This document shows positions 51,780-59,757 of a DNA stretch of 64,000 bases, piece after piece. Under the pieces are notes generated by a model that was given only the letters and a program-made list of their open reading frames with translations, had not been told where the DNA came from and made no database searches. The position numbers were made by a program, and so were the translations under genes. Source of the stretch: JACQFK01 sp964619955 (lineage in GTDB: Bacteria; Planctomycetota; MHYJ01; JACPRB01); assembly GCA_964619955.1 (NCBI GenBank), contig CAZUJF010000011.1, positions 71,902-135,901 of the forward strand, in the 5' to 3' direction. Each line of letters opens with the position of its first letter. The first letter of the stretch is position 1.

Positions 51780-52903
51780 CGGAAATCAAGTGGACCGAGT
51801 CCGGCCAGACCCGTTCGGCGCTCTGGCGTTCGGAGAACGGGTCGGCGCCCCCCGCCCGCTGCGTCGCGGCCGGCCCGGGGCTGACGGCGGACGTCGCCTT
51901 CAAGATGATCCAGGAAGGCCAGGGGCTGCTCTGGCGCGGCGACTTCCACCATGCCGGCCAGCTGCTGCAGGCGCTGACGCGGCGCGTGGACCAGCTCCCG
52001 TCCGGCGCTCCGCCGAAGACCCCCGCCGAGGCTTTTCGCCGGCACCGCGCCGCGCAGGAACTGAAAGCGCGCCTGCTGGGGCTGATCTTGATCCCGTTCA
52101 ACGGCGATCACCGGATCCCGCTGAAGCGGGCGCCGGACGTCCGCCTGGCCTGCGGGGAGGTCTACGGTCCCGCCGGGGCCCCCTACGTCGCCTCGCTCCG
52201 GGAACTGCAGGGCCTGATCGGCGCGCACGAATGGCGGAAGAAGGGCGTGGAGGTGCCGGCGATCGGCGGCCGCATCCATCCGCACTACGGGGTTTTTGCG
52301 CCGATCCGCGGGGAGTATGCCGACCTGGTGGCGAAGGCGCCGCTGCCGGCGAAGACGCGGGCCTTCGACATCGGCACGGGCACCGGGGTGCTGGCGGCCG
52401 TGCTCGCGCGCCGGGGCGTGGAGAAGATCGTCGCGAGCGACGCCGACCCGCGCGCCGTGGCCTGTGCGCGGGAGAACCTCGAGCGGCTGGGGCTGGGCCC
52501 GCAGGTGGAGATCCGCCAGGGCGATCTCTTCCCCGAGGGCCGCGCCGCGCTGATCGTCTGCAATCCGCCCTGGATTCCGGCGCAGCCCACGTCGGCGCTG
52601 GAGCACGCGGTCTACGATCCGGAGAGCCGGATGCTGAAGGGCTTCCTGTCCGGCCTGGCGGCGCATCTGGAGCCGGGGGGCGAAGGCTGGCTGATCCTCT
52701 CGGACCTGGCGGAGCACCTGGGGTTGCGCTCCCGGGCCGAGCTGATGGCGTGGATCAAGTCGGGCGGCCTGCAGGTCGTCGCAAAGCTGGACGCGCGTCC
52801 CTCGCATCCGCGGGCCCAGGACAAGACGGACCCGCTGCACGCCGCGCGCGCCGCCGAGCACACGTCCCTCTGGCGCCTGGGGGCGGCAGAAGCCGGGCGC
52901 TGA
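51776..52903 (+). CDS. Class I SAM-dependent methyltransferase with NPPW motif
   Basis: 375 residues. An unassigned N-terminal region (1-150; KMIQEGQGLLWRGDFHHA) precedes a Rossmann methyltransferase: DIGTGTGVLA (D198), acidic DADPRAV, and catalytic-type NPPW at 263-266 (VCNPPWIPAQP). NPP(Y/W/F) motifs are used for methylation of planar nitrogen in DNA adenine or protein glutamine; the fold around it recalls PrmB/HemK-like enzymes or RlmF-type RNA methyltransferases. The exact substrate is not clear. Translationally coupled to the HI0933 flavoprotein. Confidence 0.78.
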   Translation: MTEIKWTESGQTRSALWRSENGSAPPARCVAAGPGLTADVAFKMIQEGQGLLWRGDFHHAGQLLQALTRRVDQLPSGAPPKTPAEAFRRHRAAQELKARLLGLILIPFNGDHRIPLKRAPDVRLACGEVYGPAGAPYVASLRELQGLIGAHEWRKKGVEVPAIGGRIHPHYGVFAPIRGEYADLVAKAPLPAKTRAFDIGTGTGVLAAVLARRGVEKIVASDADPRAVACARENLERLGLGPQVEIRQGDLFPEGRAALIVCNPPWIPAQPTSALEHAVYDPESRMLKGFLSGLAAHLEPGGEGWLILSDLAEHLGLRSRAELMAWIKSGGLQVVAKLDARPSHPRAQDKTDPLHAARAAEHTSLWRLGAAEAGR

Positions 52904-52977
52904 GGGGGAATCCCGCCGAAGCTCGCCGGAAGGGCTGCCCGCCTCCGCGCATCTTTAGGGTTGGCGCTACGGCGAGG

Positions 52978-53018
52978 CATCCGCCTTCAGGCTCGCCTTC
53001 GGCGAGCGAAGGCGGATG
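52978..53018. repeat. Perfect UUCG-capped hairpin
   Basis: CATCCGCCTTC pairs with GAAGGCGGATG (52978-52988 with 53008-53018) and GCTCGCC with GGCGAGC (52991-52997 with 53001-53007), capped by a C(TTCG)G loop and broken only by a 2-nt bulge. No T-run. It sits in the 217-nt gap before the ParB-like gene, which otherwise shows no gene. Confidence 0.65.
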
Positions 53019-53120
53019 GTCGCCCATCGGTTACCCGCCGCGAACAACTCTATCCTCCCCCGCCGCACCCTGCGGGCGGTCACTCCCTTCCATACGCGCT
53101 GGACCGGCGGACGGAGGGAA

Positions 53121-53543
53121 ATGATCCTGTCGGAGAAGCCGGCCGCCCTCCGGCACCTTGGATCCTTGAGCAAGAAAGTCCTGAAGCAATATCAGACCCT
53201 GCTCAAGAGGGAACGGACGCCCCTGGAGGAGGCGGAGATGTACGCCCGGCAAATGGAGTCCAGGGGCCTCAGGAGCCTCGCGGCGCTCGCCAGGCTCCTC
53301 GGCCTGCCCCGCAAGCGGGTCACGCGACACGTCCAGCTTCTGGGCCTCCCTGCCCCCATCAAGCGCTTCCTGGCCGAGCACCGGGCCCCCGAGTACCTCC
53401 GGTACTTCAGCGAACGCAAGCTGCACGAGTTGGTCCGGCTGGACGCCCGCTCGGCCTGGCGGCGCTTCCAGGCGATGATCGTGGAGGCCCAGCAGGAGGC
53501 CGGGATCTGGGCGCGTCAGCCCGGCGAGCGGCCAGGCAAGTAG
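53121..53543 (+). CDS. Small ParB/KorB-type HTH protein
   Basis: 140 residues from ATG 53121, with GGAGGG just upstream. The central stretch TPLEEAEMYARQMESRGL, then SLAALARLLGLPRKRVTRHVQLL and LPAPIKRFLAEH follows the helix-turn-helix core of ParB/KorB/Spo0J proteins. The N-terminal CTP-binding ParB domain is missing, so this is either a stand-alone DNA-binding domain or a truncated ParB from a plasmid or phage. It lies at the start of an accessory-looking segment, directly before the structured RNA-like region. Confidence 0.65.
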   Translation: MILSEKPAALRHLGSLSKKVLKQYQTLLKRERTPLEEAEMYARQMESRGLRSLAALARLLGLPRKRVTRHVQLLGLPAPIKRFLAEHRAPEYLRYFSERKLHELVRLDARSAWRRFQAMIVEAQQEAGIWARQPGERPGK

Positions 53544-53557
53544 GTTATCGCTCCGGT

Positions 53558-54208
53558 GCGCAGGTGGCCCGGGGCCCGAGGTCGGGGGTGGCCGGTCGAG
53601 AACGAGAAGCGGTCTTCTCGGGATCGACCGGCCGCCCACGGCTGACCCCGCAGGGGTCAGGGCTGCGAAGCAGTCCCGGGCCCCGGGTCACCTGCGCGGC
53701 TACAGCAGCTCTTCGTGCCCTCCGACGCCAGGTGCTGGCGGCGGAGGCCGGCAGTGGCTCGCGCAAGCGTGCCACGAAGCGTCCGGCCGCCAAGGCCGGA
53801 GGCGAGGCCGGGAGGCCGAGGGGCTGTGCGCCGCGCCCGTAAGTGTGCGGCGAAAGCGCACACTGACGGGCGCGGGAGGGCCCGCCAGGAGCCGGAGCAT
53901 GCAGGAAAACCGCTGTTTGCGCCAGGATGCGCACGCTGGCGGACGGCCAGAGAAATATTTCGCGTCCCTTCTCGTTGTACCCGCGGTCGAGATGACCGTA
54001 CGCAGTGGACACGCGCGGAGCCAGCCCGGGTGATTCTGCCTCTTCGTAGGCAGAAGCCCAGCTCAAGCTCGAAGCCATCCCTGATCCTTCGTGATCGGGC
54101 GGCACGTCCCGTCCGGGCGAGGCTCCCTGCCTTGCTCCGGCACGTACCTCTTCCTCTGGGGAAAGACCTCTTCGCTCTTTCCCCGACCGGGGAAGAGGTC
54201 TTTGTTTT
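53558..54208 (+). ncRNA. Candidate large structured non-coding RNA
   Basis: No protein-coding frame here is convincing, yet the DNA is packed with near-perfect helices. A 21-bp helix (53558-53578 with 53677-53697, one G-T) encloses three hairpins: 53586-53637 (14 bp, inner 7-bp stem), 53642-53660 (8 bp) and 53662-53674. Next come nested stems at 53711-53779, including GCCAG/CTGGC and a hairpin capped by GCAA; TCCGGCC/GGCCGGA at 53782-53800; a 10-bp CCGCGCCCGT/ACGGGCGCGG stem (53831-53840 with 53866-53875) with an 8-bp inner stem capped by GAAA; two hairpins with the same CTTCGT loop (54034-54055, 54080-54099); and an intrinsic terminator. Orientation follows the terminator T-run. No match to RNase P, tmRNA, SRP or 6S cores was seen. 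The boundaries are estimates. Confidence 0.5.
54162..54208 (+). terminator. Intrinsic terminator with a mutually exclusive upstream hairpin
   Basis: AAAGACCTCTTC (54162-54173) pairs with GAAGAGGTCTTT (54192-54203), followed by GTTTT. The alternative stem GGGGAAAGA (54158-54166) with TCTTTCCCC (54176-54184) uses the same left arm and excludes the terminator, the geometry of an attenuator. Confidence 0.75.
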
Positions 54209-55032
54209 CTGAGTTTCGGGGACGCTCGGTCGCACTCGTGCGGGGTGCCGGGCGATATGGATGGAATCCGCATGCTGCTGCCCCGCGAGGGGGCGTGACG
54301 TCCTACGGGAGTCGCGTTCGCAAGACGGCAGGTATCTCGCTCAGCTACGATAGACCATTTGACGGGCACACCGGAGTTCATCCGCCCCGGCCCCCCAAGG
54401 GCCGAGCAGAAGGTCGCCAGCTACGCTCGGAATGCCGATCTGGCATGCCATGCTGTGGTCGCAAGTCTAATGCTTCTCCTGTGCTGCGATGCCCGCGCCA
54501 GCAAGGCTGTCACGGTCCCGCGAGTGGAGGGACTATGGACCGCGCACCCGTCCCTTGCCGTCCGGCAGTGCTGAGGATGGCGAGGGATGGGAAGGGGGCC
54601 GCTCGAGCCATGGGAGGAGGTCCTGACAAAGGTCTGCGTTCAAGGTGAAAGGCCGTCCTCTACTCCTTCGGACGCCTTTCAGTCGATTCGGGGGAGCTTG
54701 GGTAGACAGGACCCTGCTCACCGAAGACTTTGAGGAACCCGTGGCCGCGGCGGCGCGGTGGGAGGGTTTCGGAGACGCCCTTTCGTTCGATCCTCGAGGA
54801 ACGTTTGAGGTTATGGCGCGACGGCCCTCGCTGGGCACGGGCGGGATTCGCACGCGAGAGACGTTCCAGTGCCCCTTGTCCCCCGCTCGCGCTTTTAACC
54901 CAATCTTCTTATACGAAGAGGGTGGAAAGACGCACCATATCGACGGACTCCATTGAATGATCGGCTGGTGTCTCGAGGCGCCTGGCGGAACGTTGGAGGG
55001 TTACCTCGGGCGCTAAGTGCCAATAATTCGGC
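54209..55032. other. Gene-poor stretch, no supported gene
   Basis: 824 nt in which short frames exist on both strands but none has a ribosome site, conserved motif and consistent codon use together. The sequence is less G+C-biased than the flanks. It probably consists of decayed or transferred DNA between the structured region and the phosphatase remnant. Confidence 0.5.
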
Positions 55033-55182
55033 ATGGAGCGGCTGGAGAACTGGCTGCGCGCGAATTACCACCACTGGTCGGTGGACGCCGTTCGGAGCCT
55101 GACCGACGCCCTCGAGCACCATCGCGCAGGCCAGATCCAGTCCGACGACATCACGATCCTGGCGGGGCGGATCAAACCCTGA
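55033..55182 (+). pseudogene. Remnant of a SpoIIE/RsbU-type (PP2C) phosphatase C-terminus
   Basis: 49 codons from ATG 55033 that read like the last part of a serine phosphatase: RAGQIQSDDITILAGRI contains the SDDITIL metal-binding strand typical of SpoIIE/RsbU C-termini. An in-frame TAA lies 9 nt upstream, so the rest of the gene has been lost. Ends 3 nt from the convergent gene. Confidence 0.6.
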
Positions 55183-55185
55183 CGA

Positions 55186-57486
55186 TCATTCCCTCGCGGC
55201 GATCGCGCGGTAAGCGTCGCGCGCGGCATTCAACTGGCCGTCGATGTGCTTCTTCAACGCATCGCCCGGGACGCGGTCGCGCTTCTTGAGCTGGGCCTCC
55301 AGCCGGTCGATCCAGCCGAGGAAATACTCGGCGTCCCCCTTCGAGCCGGCCGGCCTGCCCGCGACCTCCACATAGACGGCGCTCGAATGGGCCTGCTGCT
55401 TGCCCGCAAAAACGCGGACGCTGTACCAGCCGCTCTTCGTGATCTTCACGGTCTGGTCGATCGTCGCGGAGAGCTTGTCCGCTCCGATCGCGCCCTTCGC
55501 GACGACTTCGCCGTTCAGGACGACCTCGAAGCGATCGATCGGGACCAGGGAGGTCGCCTCGGCGCGGACGGGAACGTCGCCCGGTCCGTCGAGCTTGATC
55601 GTCCCGCCAGGCTGGAACTCCAGCAGCGGACCGTTCGTCACGAACGAGCGCCCAGCCTTGAGTCCCTTGATCCAGCCCTCGTAGGAAAAGTCGCCGTCGA
55701 TTTTTACATAGGCGCGATCGGCGCCCGGCAGGCGCCCCCGGAGGCGGTTGAGGAAGCAGTCCGTGCCGGCCGACGCCGGCAGCCGGAATCCGCAGTTGAG
55801 CAGCCGGTACCAGAGCGGCACCGCCACGTCGAAGCTGCCATTGATGTCGAGGCTGTCGATGCGGCCGAGGGCCACGTCCACCGGCAGGGACTTGGCGGAG
55901 TAGGCGCCCAGGAAGGGATCCCGGACGTTGGAGGCGGGATGGGTGTAGTTCACATGTCCGCCTTGAAGATGGACGTGGTCCGCTATGTCCGCATTGCTCG
56001 GGGCGTCGAAGGGATTCGTGGTGTCCTTGAACCCCGTGAAGATCGGCTCGACGAGCCGCGTCAGGTTTAAGAACGTCAGGTGCCCCCAGAGAGTCGCGCG
56101 GAATTCCTGGTTCCAGTACAGGACGTGACGCGCGCTCGACAGCGGGTCGGGTTCTCCGCGGAAGAATTCGCGGTCGAACACGCCGTCGCCGTCGGAATTG
56201 GCCACCACGAGATTGGCGACGTGCAGCCCCTCCCCCTGAATCTGCAGTCGCAGCGCCGACGGCGTGACGTACCAGTGTCCGTAGCCGTAGTTCGCATGGA
56301 TATGGCTCTCTCCCCCCCACCAACCCCTGGCCGGAGGGTTCGCCCAGCGCTCGGGGGCGAGACGGACGTCGACCTCCGCACCGGCCGCGACCGCGACCTC
56401 CTGCCGTGCCTCCCGGTACTCCGAGCCTCGGAAAGCGCGAAGCACGTAGGTTCCCGCCGGCACCTGGAGCTCCGCTTTTTCCTCGGCGTAGAAGTGCTCG
56501 GTGCCGCCGGCCGTCCGGTACAAGGCGCCGGGCGGTGCGTAGCTGCGACCGCCGACCTGCTGGATCGAGACGCGGGCGACGCCCTCCGCCAGCTGGATCC
56601 GCAGCATTCCCGTCGGGACGCCGAAATCCATCGCGGTGATCGACGGTGTCCGCTCCTCGCCCGAGAGCAGGTCCCGGACCACAAGGGAGGTCGGGCCCTC
56701 GCGGTTGTCCGTGTAGACCAGCCAGCGGCCGTCGGCGGAGACCGAGGGGGCGTCCTCATCCGCCTGACCGGAAGTGATTCGATGCGCGTGGCCGGGATCG
56801 TCGATGGACAGCGTCCAGAGGTCGTTGTGCGCTCCGCCGAGATCGCTGACCAAGTACAGGTCGGAGCCGTGCCATGCGAGATCGTAGATGCGCGAGCGGA
56901 AACGCGTGAGCTTCTTCGCTTCGCCGCCCGTCGCGGGGATGATCCAGAGGTCGCCTTGGGGACCGTCGTTGCCGGTTTGTTCGCCGTCGACATCCTGAGT
57001 CGTGGCGTAGGCGACCCGGGTTCCGTCCGGCGAGAGCGCGAACGCGGCGACGTTGCGGGGTACGAGCGGGGAAAGCGTCCCGACGGCGTCCACCCACGCG
57101 AGCGCACGTCCGAAGCGTCCCAGGAAGCGGCCGTCGGGGCCGGGAAGGACCTTGCCGGAAGCCGGAATCTCCTGGGCGAGCGGCAGGGGCACCCCCGTTT
57201 CCGCATCGATCACGCGAAGGCGGCCGGAGCTGAAAATGATGCGTTTCCCGTCCGGCGACCAGGCGGGGTCGCCGTCGAAGGAGGGGCCGGAGCTCAGGCG
57301 CCGCATCACGCCGCCCTCGCGGGGCATCCTCCAGAGGGAGCCCTGGTACGCAAACGCGATCGTCGAGCCGTCCGGGGAGATCTTGGGCTGGATCGCCCCG
57401 ATGGATCTCCAGGGCCCGGGCCGGGCGGGCGCCGGAAGGGAGGACGCGACCGCCAGAACGGCCAGGAGCAGCGCGGGTCGGATCAT
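55186..57486 (-). CDS. TolB-like propeller fused to a CehA/McbA-type metallohydrolase
   Basis: 766 residues. Signal peptide (1-21), then PD40/WD40-type blades (about 28-290: PKISPDGSTIAFAYQGSLW, PAWSPDGKRIIFSS, LSPDGTRVAYATTQD, SVSADGRWLVYTDN), a PEGA-like beta domain (300-385) and a PHP-type hydrolase (about 390-650) starting GWWGGESHIHANYGYGHW (HIH motif), with HPASN and GTDCF later. CehA/McbA-family enzymes cleave phosphoester-type bonds using metal. The propeller may bind substrate or partner. A C-terminal Ig-like and helical tail ends the protein. Probably periplasmic. Single gene, convergent with the phosphatase remnant. Confidence 0.8.
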   Translation of the reverse strand: MIRPALLLAVLAVASSLPAPARPGPWRSIGAIQPKISPDGSTIAFAYQGSLWRMPREGGVMRRLSSGPSFDGDPAWSPDGKRIIFSSGRLRVIDAETGVPLPLAQEIPASGKVLPGPDGRFLGRFGRALAWVDAVGTLSPLVPRNVAAFALSPDGTRVAYATTQDVDGEQTGNDGPQGDLWIIPATGGEAKKLTRFRSRIYDLAWHGSDLYLVSDLGGAHNDLWTLSIDDPGHAHRITSGQADEDAPSVSADGRWLVYTDNREGPTSLVVRDLLSGEERTPSITAMDFGVPTGMLRIQLAEGVARVSIQQVGGRSYAPPGALYRTAGGTEHFYAEEKAELQVPAGTYVLRAFRGSEYREARQEVAVAAGAEVDVRLAPERWANPPARGWWGGESHIHANYGYGHWYVTPSALRLQIQGEGLHVANLVVANSDGDGVFDREFFRGEPDPLSSARHVLYWNQEFRATLWGHLTFLNLTRLVEPIFTGFKDTTNPFDAPSNADIADHVHLQGGHVNYTHPASNVRDPFLGAYSAKSLPVDVALGRIDSLDINGSFDVAVPLWYRLLNCGFRLPASAGTDCFLNRLRGRLPGADRAYVKIDGDFSYEGWIKGLKAGRSFVTNGPLLEFQPGGTIKLDGPGDVPVRAEATSLVPIDRFEVVLNGEVVAKGAIGADKLSATIDQTVKITKSGWYSVRVFAGKQQAHSSAVYVEVAGRPAGSKGDAEYFLGWIDRLEAQLKKRDRVPGDALKKHIDGQLNAARDAYRAIAARE

Positions 57487-57653
57487 GCCGGCACCTCGGG
57501 TGAGAGGGTTAAAGCCGTCGCCATAGTACCAAGGATGGCGGAGGAGCTTTGATGTTGGGCGAGGGGCGAGTTTACGTAATCGGGCAGAAAGCTTTCAACA
57601 GACGCGGGGCATCCTTGGATACATGGACGAAATCGCCACTCTCATCAAGGTAA

Positions 57654-57674
57654 CGGCCGGCAGGTAGCCGGCCG
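57654..57674. terminator. Perfect 8-bp hairpin after the DUF3187-like gene
   Basis: CGGCCGGC (57654-57661) pairs with GCCGGCCG (57667-57674) around AGGTA, 9 nt beyond the minus-strand stop. T content after it is low, so this is a weak or factor-assisted terminator. The rest of the 197-nt gap holds no supported gene. Confidence 0.4.
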
Positions 57675-57683
57675 ATTTCGCGC

Positions 57684-58721
57684 CTACATCCGTAGGGTGA
57701 ATCCAAGGTGAACGCCGAAGTCAGGACTGTTGTCGAAGTGGAAGAGGTTCTCCGTCAGCCCGAATTCGAGGATGGACTTCTTGCCCGGAAAGGAGAGCGA
57801 AGGAAATTCGAGCTTGAAGCCGAGCGTCAACTCGGTCGAGATCTCGGACATCTCGCCCGCGGAACTGGCGATCCCGCTGTTGGCCAGAAGCTGGACGATC
57901 CAGGAGAACGTGATTCCGGCCCTCCACTCAAAGGCAAACAAAGTCGTCCACTCGAACTCCTTCAAGGAGAGGCCGCCGAGCTCCTCCCGCCCGAGCCAAG
58001 CGCCTCCGAGGTTCAGGTAAACGAAGCCCCAGTCCCCTATTCCTTTGGAGGCCGAAAGATAAAGCCCGGGATCGACTCCCGGGGTACCCAGTAGCGCACT
58101 GTCCGAGCCGACGGGCAGTTTGATATTCATCCCCAAGGCGAGAGCCGGCCAGTATTCCGTGCCGTCGGTCAGGTCATACTGGCCTGAAAGCACGACATCG
58201 GTCAGTCCGCCATAGATGTCGCTCGGATCATAGGAGCGTTTCTGCCCATCCGGAGTCGTGATTTCGAGCTGCACTCGGTTGCGCTCAAACTTGTCCCGTC
58301 CGGCCTGGCCGAGACCGAACGTGTCGTGAAAGCCCTCGATGAAGCCGTCCATGCCCCCCCCCGTGCTCCAGAGAAAGGGGACTTCCACCTGGAGCGTCAG
58401 AGAATCCGTCAGGGCATGCTTGAAGAGCAGGCTCGGTCGGATCACCTCCATATCCACGAGGTACTCACTCTCCTTGAAGGCCCAGCGGTTGGTCCACGTG
58501 AGGAGCGACCCGAATTCCCATTCGCCGGCCATCAGCGTTGATGGGGTGTTCGGCAAGAACGAAGTGCGCAGGATGTGCAACGGAGACTGGCTTCGCAGGT
58601 GAAGGGGGCCGAAGCCGACGTTCGCGACTCGGGTGGCGGACGAAAGGCGATCGGCCTCCGGGGTCGATGCGTCCTGCCGAGCGTTCAGAAGCGCGACCAG
58701 CAGAAACGAGACGGTCGTCAC
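57684..58721 (-). CDS. DUF3187-like outer-membrane beta-barrel protein
   Basis: 345 residues from GTG 58721 with GAGGAG at 5-nt spacing. Signal-like N-terminus (VSFLLVALLNARQD), then GFGPLHLRSQSPLHILR, the opening motif of DUF3187 proteins, and a pattern of alternating hydrophobic strands (SLLTWTNRWAF, LTLQVEVPFLW, VVLSGQYDL, GFVYLNLGGAWLG) ending HLGFTLRM. Barrel of unknown ligand. GTG overlaps the stop of the small upstream gene (GTGA). It is transcribed away from the TetR/RND operon and probably shares its operator. Confidence 0.7.
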   Translation of the reverse strand: MTTVSFLLVALLNARQDASTPEADRLSSATRVANVGFGPLHLRSQSPLHILRTSFLPNTPSTLMAGEWEFGSLLTWTNRWAFKESEYLVDMEVIRPSLLFKHALTDSLTLQVEVPFLWSTGGGMDGFIEGFHDTFGLGQAGRDKFERNRVQLEITTPDGQKRSYDPSDIYGGLTDVVLSGQYDLTDGTEYWPALALGMNIKLPVGSDSALLGTPGVDPGLYLSASKGIGDWGFVYLNLGGAWLGREELGGLSLKEFEWTTLFAFEWRAGITFSWIVQLLANSGIASSAGEMSEISTELTLGFKLEFPSLSFPGKKSILEFGLTENLFHFDNSPDFGVHLGFTLRM

Positions 58722-58987
58722 CTCGGCTCCTCAGGCAAGCTGGACGGGCGCTCACCAGCGGACGATCCAATGTGACGACGGCGGCGCCGGAAGGCGTACC
58801 CCTCGACTTCCGTCGTGGAACCCGGGGGGGCGTCTAGGCCGGCGGCGCCCACCGGGTCCTCGTTCGCCCGAGCCTCCACCGTGGAGCGGGCCTGCAGTGG
58901 ATGTCGCCCAAGTAACACGACAGCGATGGCTCCAGAGCCGACAAGCGACGCGTGGAGCGGCCGAGTCCTGCTCAGGCGAATGCTCAT
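58718..58987 (-). CDS. Small exported protein of unknown function
   Basis: 89 residues from ATG 58987, with a strong ribosome site (GGGGGGAGG, 9 nt upstream). The N-terminus has basic residues followed by a hydrophobic core (ASLVGSGAIAVVLLG), a signal or anchor, and the C-terminal part is hydrophilic and basic. No family recognised. Its stop overlaps the GTG of the DUF3187-like gene by four bases, which argues for a real, translationally coupled gene. Confidence 0.55.
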   Translation of the reverse strand: MSIRLSRTRPLHASLVGSGAIAVVLLGRHPLQARSTVEARANEDPVGAAGLDAPPGSTTEVEGYAFRRRRRHIGSSAGERPSSLPEEPR

Positions 58988-59025
58988 CCGTTCATACCTC
59001 CCCCCCTCTGGACCATCACAGTCAC

Positions 59026-59080
59026 TTGACAAGCGTTCTTGAGGTCTGTTTAATTTACGGACTGACTGGTCAGTCAGTAA
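59026..59080 (+). promoter_or_regulatory. Promoter and TetR operator of the efflux operon
   Basis: TTGACA (59026-59031), 17-nt spacer, TTTAAT (59049-59054; 5 of 6). Immediately downstream, 59055-59080 is a 26-bp palindrome with 11 of 13 pairs, half-site TTAC(G/T)GACTGAC, covering the expected start at ~59061. Position and symmetry fit autorepression by the TetR protein at 59101; the minus-strand genes start 68 nt away on the other side. Confidence 0.85.
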
Positions 59081-59100
59081 TATATCAGGGGGAGTGTGCC

Positions 59101-59757
59101 GTGGCCATAGTTACACTTAAGAAGGGGCGGGGGCGGCCTCCGGTGCCGGGGCTCGTCGAGAGGCGTCGAGAGGAGTTCCTGGACGCCGCGGCGCGCCTAT
59201 TCGCGGAGCGCACCTACGCCAACACCGACACCCAGGCTCTGGCCGACGACCTAGGGGTCGGGAAGGGAACGATCTACCGCTACTTCCCGACTAAGGAACT
59301 GCTCTTCCTGGCGGCGGTAGATCGCGCGATGCGCCGCCTCAGCACCCAAGTCAATGTCGATGTCGCCTCGATCGCAAACCCTCTGGACCGGATCACCGAG
59401 GCCATTCGGTCTTACCTCAAGTATTTCGAGAGGAACCCCATCGTCGTGGAGTTGCTCATCCAGGAGCGCGCCCAGTTCCGGGACCGCAAGAAACCCACGT
59501 ATTTTGCCCATCGTGACGCCAACCTGGCCCCCTGGAAGGATCTGTTCACGCAATTGATCGCACAGGGACGCTTTCGACGAATGCCGGTCGACCGAATCGT
59601 CGAGGTTCTGAGCGACCTCCTCTACGGGACGATCTTCACGAACCATTTCGCGGGGAGGAAGAACTCCTCCGCGGCCCAGGCGAAGGATGTCATCGATATC
59701 TTCCTCCGGGGCGTTCTCAGCGATCAGGAACGATCTTGTCAGGAGGAAATCCGGTGA
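59101..59757 (+). CDS. TetR-family repressor
   Basis: 218 residues from GTG 59101 (ribosome site AGGGGGAG). N-terminal TetR HTH: RREEFLDAAARLFAERTY, DTQALADDLGVGKGTIYRYF, PTKELLFLAAVD, then a helical ligand domain ending with a cysteine-bearing tail. It represses multidrug pumps and releases DNA on binding a drug-like ligand. The palindrome over its own promoter and a GTGA overlap with the outer-membrane factor gene place it as regulator and first gene of the RND operon. Confidence 0.93.
   Translation: MAIVTLKKGRGRPPVPGLVERRREEFLDAAARLFAERTYANTDTQALADDLGVGKGTIYRYFPTKELLFLAAVDRAMRRLSTQVNVDVASIANPLDRITEAIRSYLKYFERNPIVVELLIQERAQFRDRKKPTYFAHRDANLAPWKDLFTQLIAQGRFRRMPVDRIVEVLSDLLYGTIFTNHFAGRKNSSAAQAKDVIDIFLRGVLSDQERSCQEEIR

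Noticed and set aside
53831..53875. Hairpin with a GAAA cap looks a little like group II intron domain V
   Set aside because: The catalytic AGC/CGU triad and 2-nt bulge are missing and no reverse transcriptase is nearby.
53545..54381. Long open frames on both strands across the structured region
   Set aside because: They arise from G+C-rich composition; no motif, no ribosome site, and the strong helices explain the sequence better.
54840..54900. Minus-strand tRNA-like segment (GTGCGAATCCCGCC)
   Set aside because: The T-arm does not pair and no cloverleaf can be drawn.
54645..54956. 103-codon plus-strand frame after the structured region
   Set aside because: No ribosome-binding site, no recognisable domain, atypical composition.
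57623..57667. 14-codon frame (MDEIATLIKVTAGR) before the hairpin at 57654
   Set aside because: Too short and no ribosome site; could be a gene fragment but nothing supports translation.
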